Assembly (NCBI RefSeq): GCF_002029255.1
Contig: NZ_MZGT01000017.1
Location: 1 to 64,000, forward strand
Reading direction: 5' to 3'
From: Clostridium chromiireducens
GTDB lineage: Bacteria > Bacillota > Clostridia > Clostridiales > Clostridiaceae
Length of the DNA stretch: 64,000 bases
Shown here piece after piece: positions 61,369 to 64,000 of the stretch. Numbering within the stretch: the stretch's first letter is position 1; every line of letters begins with the position of its first letter. The notes below the pieces were generated by a model. It saw nothing but the letters and a program-made list of their open reading frames with translations. It was not told where the DNA came from and made no database searches. A program made the position numbers and the translations under genes.

Positions 61369-62304
61369 CTACTTTATTAAATTCTTTATTCCCGCGGAAT
61401 AAGCAACATTATAAAACTCTTTCATTTCTTCATCAGTATACATCCTAGGATTATCTTCAAAGCAATAATCTAGATTATTTATTAAATTATATTTTGCTTT
61501 TGCAAGAGGATTATAATTTAATAATTCATATTTTACTTTTGAATAGATACTTGAAATATATCCACTTATATCATGAATATTATTTTTATTTGCTGTAAAT
61601 TGAGGTATTAGCGGAGTTCTTATTATCACATCTTCCTTCTTACTACCTCCCAAAATAAGCTTAATATTCTTCTTAATCAATTCGTTACTAACACCAGTAA
61701 AAGATTTATGCTTATCATCATCAAATATCTTTAAATCCGCAAAAATTGTATCTACATAAGTCAGCACTTCTACTATATATTCAGTAGGCACGAATAAGGA
61801 GGTTTCAATCGCTGTATTTATTCCAGCTTCTTTTAACTTCTTAAGTAATGCAATTGCAAATTTTTTCTGGTACAATGGTTCCCCACCAGATAAGGTTACT
61901 CCACCACCGTATTTAAAAAACGCTTTATCCTTTAGTGCTATTTCCATAACTTCATCTATAGTATAATTTTTAGAATCCATAGTTAACGCTCCACTCGGAC
62001 AAATATCAGTAACAATTTTATTTTGCTCATCTGTACATTTATCTTGGACAACACATATTTTATTATTTTTTCGTATAATTGATTTATTGGAGCAGTTTTT
62101 AATACATAAATTACAATCAATACACTTATTTTCAAAATGGATCAAATGTTCCTTAGGAGAAATGCCTTCGGGATTTTGACACCAAACACATTTAAGTGGA
62201 CATCCTTTTAAAAAAATTGTTGTTCTTATTCCCTCTCCATCATGTGTTGAAAATCTTCTTATATCAAAAATTCTTCCTGTCAAAGACGTATAATCTTTTT
62301 CCAT
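61369..62304 (-). CDS. Glycyl-radical enzyme activating enzyme (radical SAM)
   Basis: 311 aa. The radical SAM CxxxCxxC is GCPLKCVWCQNPEG, here C-P-L-K-C-V-W-C. A ferredoxin-like insert holds CIDCNLCIKNCSNKSI and a second Cys set (CTDE... DICPSG). GGGVTLSGGEPL and GINTAIETSLFV follow. It generates the glycyl radical on its partner. It starts 3 nt after the stop of the glycyl-radical enzyme, so the two are translationally coupled. Confidence 0.95.
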   Translation of the reverse strand: MEKDYTSLTGRIFDIRRFSTHDGEGIRTTIFLKGCPLKCVWCQNPEGISPKEHLIHFENKCIDCNLCIKNCSNKSIIRKNNKICVVQDKCTDEQNKIVTDICPSGALTMDSKNYTIDEVMEIALKDKAFFKYGGGVTLSGGEPLYQKKFAIALLKKLKEAGINTAIETSLFVPTEYIVEVLTYVDTIFADLKIFDDDKHKSFTGVSNELIKKNIKLILGGSKKEDVIIRTPLIPQFTANKNNIHDISGYISSIYSKVKYELLNYNPLAKAKYNLINNLDYCFEDNPRMYTDEEMKEFYNVAYSAGIKNLIK

Positions 62305-62307
62305 AAG

Positions 62308-64000
62308 CTATATATCCCCATAACTTGTTCTTGCTATAATTTCGTTTTGCAATTCTCCTGCAAGTTCAGTGAAATATGCTGTATATCCCGCTACACGTAC
62401 AGTTAAACTGCGATAATTTTCTGGATTCTTTTGTGCTGCTAATAGATCTTCTTTACGTAAAACATTAAATTGAATATGTGGTATTTCTAAATCTACAAAG
62501 GTTCTTAAGAATCTTGCAAACTTATCTCTTCCAATCTCATTCTTAAAAAATTCAGGTAAGAACTTCATATTTAATAAACCACCATTAGTAGTTAATACAT
62601 TATCTAATTTTGATACAGATTTTAAGACAGCTGTAGGTCCTGCAATATCTCTTCCATATACAGGTGACATGCCACCGTCAGCTAAAGGTGCCTTTGCATG
62701 TCTTCCATCTGCAGATGCTCCTACATTTTCCCCCATTGGAACATGGGCTGATACTGTATACATTCCTGTATGATATTTACCTCCGCGGTAGTTTGTATAG
62801 GATTTAAGCTTTCCATTGAAATATATTGCCCACTTAGCACCAATTTCATCTACCCATTCAATATCATTCCCGTATTTAGGTGCACGATTTAATAGCATAG
62901 CCCTTATTACTTCATATCCTTCAAAGTTATTTTGAAGAGCTTTTAACAATTCTTCTTTAGAAATTCTCTTTTCATCATATACTAAAAGTTTTATCGCAGC
63001 TAGGCTGTCTGCTAAATTTGCAACTTGTATCATTTGAATTCCTGAAAGATTATATACTGCCCCACCGGCAGTAACATCTACACCTTTCTCAATGCAGTCA
63101 TCAATAACTGATGATAAGAATGGTGAAGGCAAAACATCTATGTGAGCTTTTTCAACTTGTTCGCAAGCTAAAATCATTTTATCAATGAAATAATTTATTT
63201 GCTTAGCAAAGGCTTCCTCTAAATCCTCATACTTTTCATAAGTAGTTAGATTACCTAGATTTTGAGCCAATGAATCCCCTGAGATTAAACATTTCCCACT
63301 ATTTAGCGTTAACTCTAAAACCTTGTTTAAGTTAAACATTGCAGCATCACTCCAGCCAAGATTATTACCTTGGGTTGTAAGTTCTACACATCCAACAATG
63401 GCATAGTCTTTTGCGTCTTTTTCTTTGATTCCTAAGTCTATCATAGATGGTATTACTGATTCGTCATTAAAGAATTGTGGCATTCCACTTCCTTTGGCTA
63501 CAACTTTTATACTCTCTTTTAATAGCTCTTCTGATGTATTTTTATGAAGTCTTACAGATAGATTAGGTTGTGGCAGGCCTAAATGTTCTTGAGCTTTTAA
63601 GAATAAGAAAGATAATTCATTTGTAAAATCATTACCTTTTTCATCTTGACCACCAATTGCAATATTAAATCCTATAGGGAAACCTGCAAAAAACTTAGCA
63701 CTATGAGAATTTCTTAAATAAACTATTTCATTAAACTTAAGCCAAAGACATTCAATTATTTCTAAAGCCTTTTTATTATCTAATTTTCCAAGGTGTATAT
63801 CTCTTTTATAATATGGGTATAAAAATTCATCCATTCTTCCTGGTGAGAATGATGATGCATTTGATTCCATATGAAGTATAACAAATAGAAACCAAACTGC
63901 TTGCATCGCCTCATGGAAAGTTTGTGCCGGCCTTCTAGAAATATTCTTACAAATATCTGCAACTTGAAGCATGCTTGATACTAATTCTTCCTCGCATACT
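62308..64000 (-). CDS. Glycyl-radical enzyme (PflD/YbiW type), N-terminal part outside window
   Basis: At least 563 residues, open to the right edge. The frame continues upstream of the ATG at 63972 without a stop, and the family has about 230 more residues, so the start lies beyond 64000. Motifs: active-site Cys in IVGCVELTTQGNNLGWSDA and C-terminal glycyl-radical loop RVAGYTAYFTELAGELQNE with the essential Gly. The GCVE-T pattern fits the YbiW/PflD group, not pyruvate formate-lyase (which has a double Cys) or B12-independent glycerol dehydratase with certainty. Substrate unknown. It heads the set with activase and aldolase. Confidence 0.9.
   Translation of the reverse strand, partial: VCEEELVSSMLQVADICKNISRRPAQTFHEAMQAVWFLFVILHMESNASSFSPGRMDEFLYPYYKRDIHLGKLDNKKALEIIECLWLKFNEIVYLRNSHSAKFFAGFPIGFNIAIGGQDEKGNDFTNELSFLFLKAQEHLGLPQPNLSVRLHKNTSEELLKESIKVVAKGSGMPQFFNDESVIPSMIDLGIKEKDAKDYAIVGCVELTTQGNNLGWSDAAMFNLNKVLELTLNSGKCLISGDSLAQNLGNLTTYEKYEDLEEAFAKQINYFIDKMILACEQVEKAHIDVLPSPFLSSVIDDCIEKGVDVTAGGAVYNLSGIQMIQVANLADSLAAIKLLVYDEKRISKEELLKALQNNFEGYEVIRAMLLNRAPKYGNDIEWVDEIGAKWAIYFNGKLKSYTNYRGGKYHTGMYTVSAHVPMGENVGASADGRHAKAPLADGGMSPVYGRDIAGPTAVLKSVSKLDNVLTTNGGLLNMKFLPEFFKNEIGRDKFARFLRTFVDLEIPHIQFNVLRKEDLLAAQKNPENYRSLTVRVAGYTAYFTELAGELQNEIIARTSYGDI

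Overview
The window is AT-rich and gene-dense and reads as a chromosome segment of a strictly anaerobic, butyrate- or solvent-forming Clostridium (cluster I, C. beijerinckii-like). The evidence is the 16S rRNA 5' end at the left edge, a complete crt-bcd-etfB-etfA-hbd operon with Rex next to it, an [FeFe] hydrogenase, a glycyl-radical enzyme with its activase, a CIRCE-controlled groESL operon and low-GC codon use. Most genes are on the minus strand. I see no prophage, integrase, insertion sequence or CRISPR array.

Region by region. 1-350: 5' end of a 16S rRNA gene and its promoter. 0.6-7.2 kb: secreted M13 metallopeptidase, then a five-gene operon (two unknown proteins, a Gly/Ser-rich lipoprotein-like protein, a double ATP-grasp glutathionylspermidine-synthase-like ligase, a DUF350 membrane protein). 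7.4-9.1 kb: a membrane-anchored unknown protein and an orphan sugar-binding protein. 9.2-11.2 kb: 19 tRNA genes with an internal duplication, fed by three clear sigma-A promoters. 11.4-17.7 kb: phosphoesterase, RdgB, AIR-synthase-like protein, a large unknown protein, a peptide-binding protein and a small membrane protein. 17.7-22 kb: pcrA-ligA. 22.3-24.9 kb: chemoreceptor, NifU-like protein and MarR regulator, linked by a shared palindromic operator. 25.2-32.4 kb: rsuA, a candidate sRNA, a transglycosylase with a seven-module Ig-like partner, YaiI, pgi and a Cys-rich repeat protein. 32.5-36.5 kb: a 25-codon membrane-peptide gene, guaA, and guaB under a guanine riboswitch. 36.6-42.9 kb: lone pilin, groEL-groES, group-B-like hydrogenase, Ogg and a C_GCAxxG protein. 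43-51.8 kb: a structured intergenic element, alcohol dehydrogenase, the butyryl-CoA operon, rex and a phospholipase-like protein. 52-64 kb: chemoreceptor, mannose-1-P guanylyltransferase, heterodimeric ABC exporter with a divergent AraC regulator, a long hairpin, and a glycyl-radical enzyme-activase-aldolase set cut by the window end.

How it fits together. Crt, Bcd/EtfAB and Hbd turn acetoacetyl-CoA into butyryl-CoA, consuming NADH. The hydrogenase and alcohol dehydrogenase dispose of electrons. Near-identical 18-bp Rex boxes lie upstream of both crt and the hydrogenase gene, so the adjacent Rex should tie both to the NADH/NAD+ ratio. The least understood parts are the ATP-grasp/DUF350 operon, the MarR operator regulon, the period-4 glycine/Cys-rich protein, the 25-aa peptide gene and two long intergenic secondary structures.
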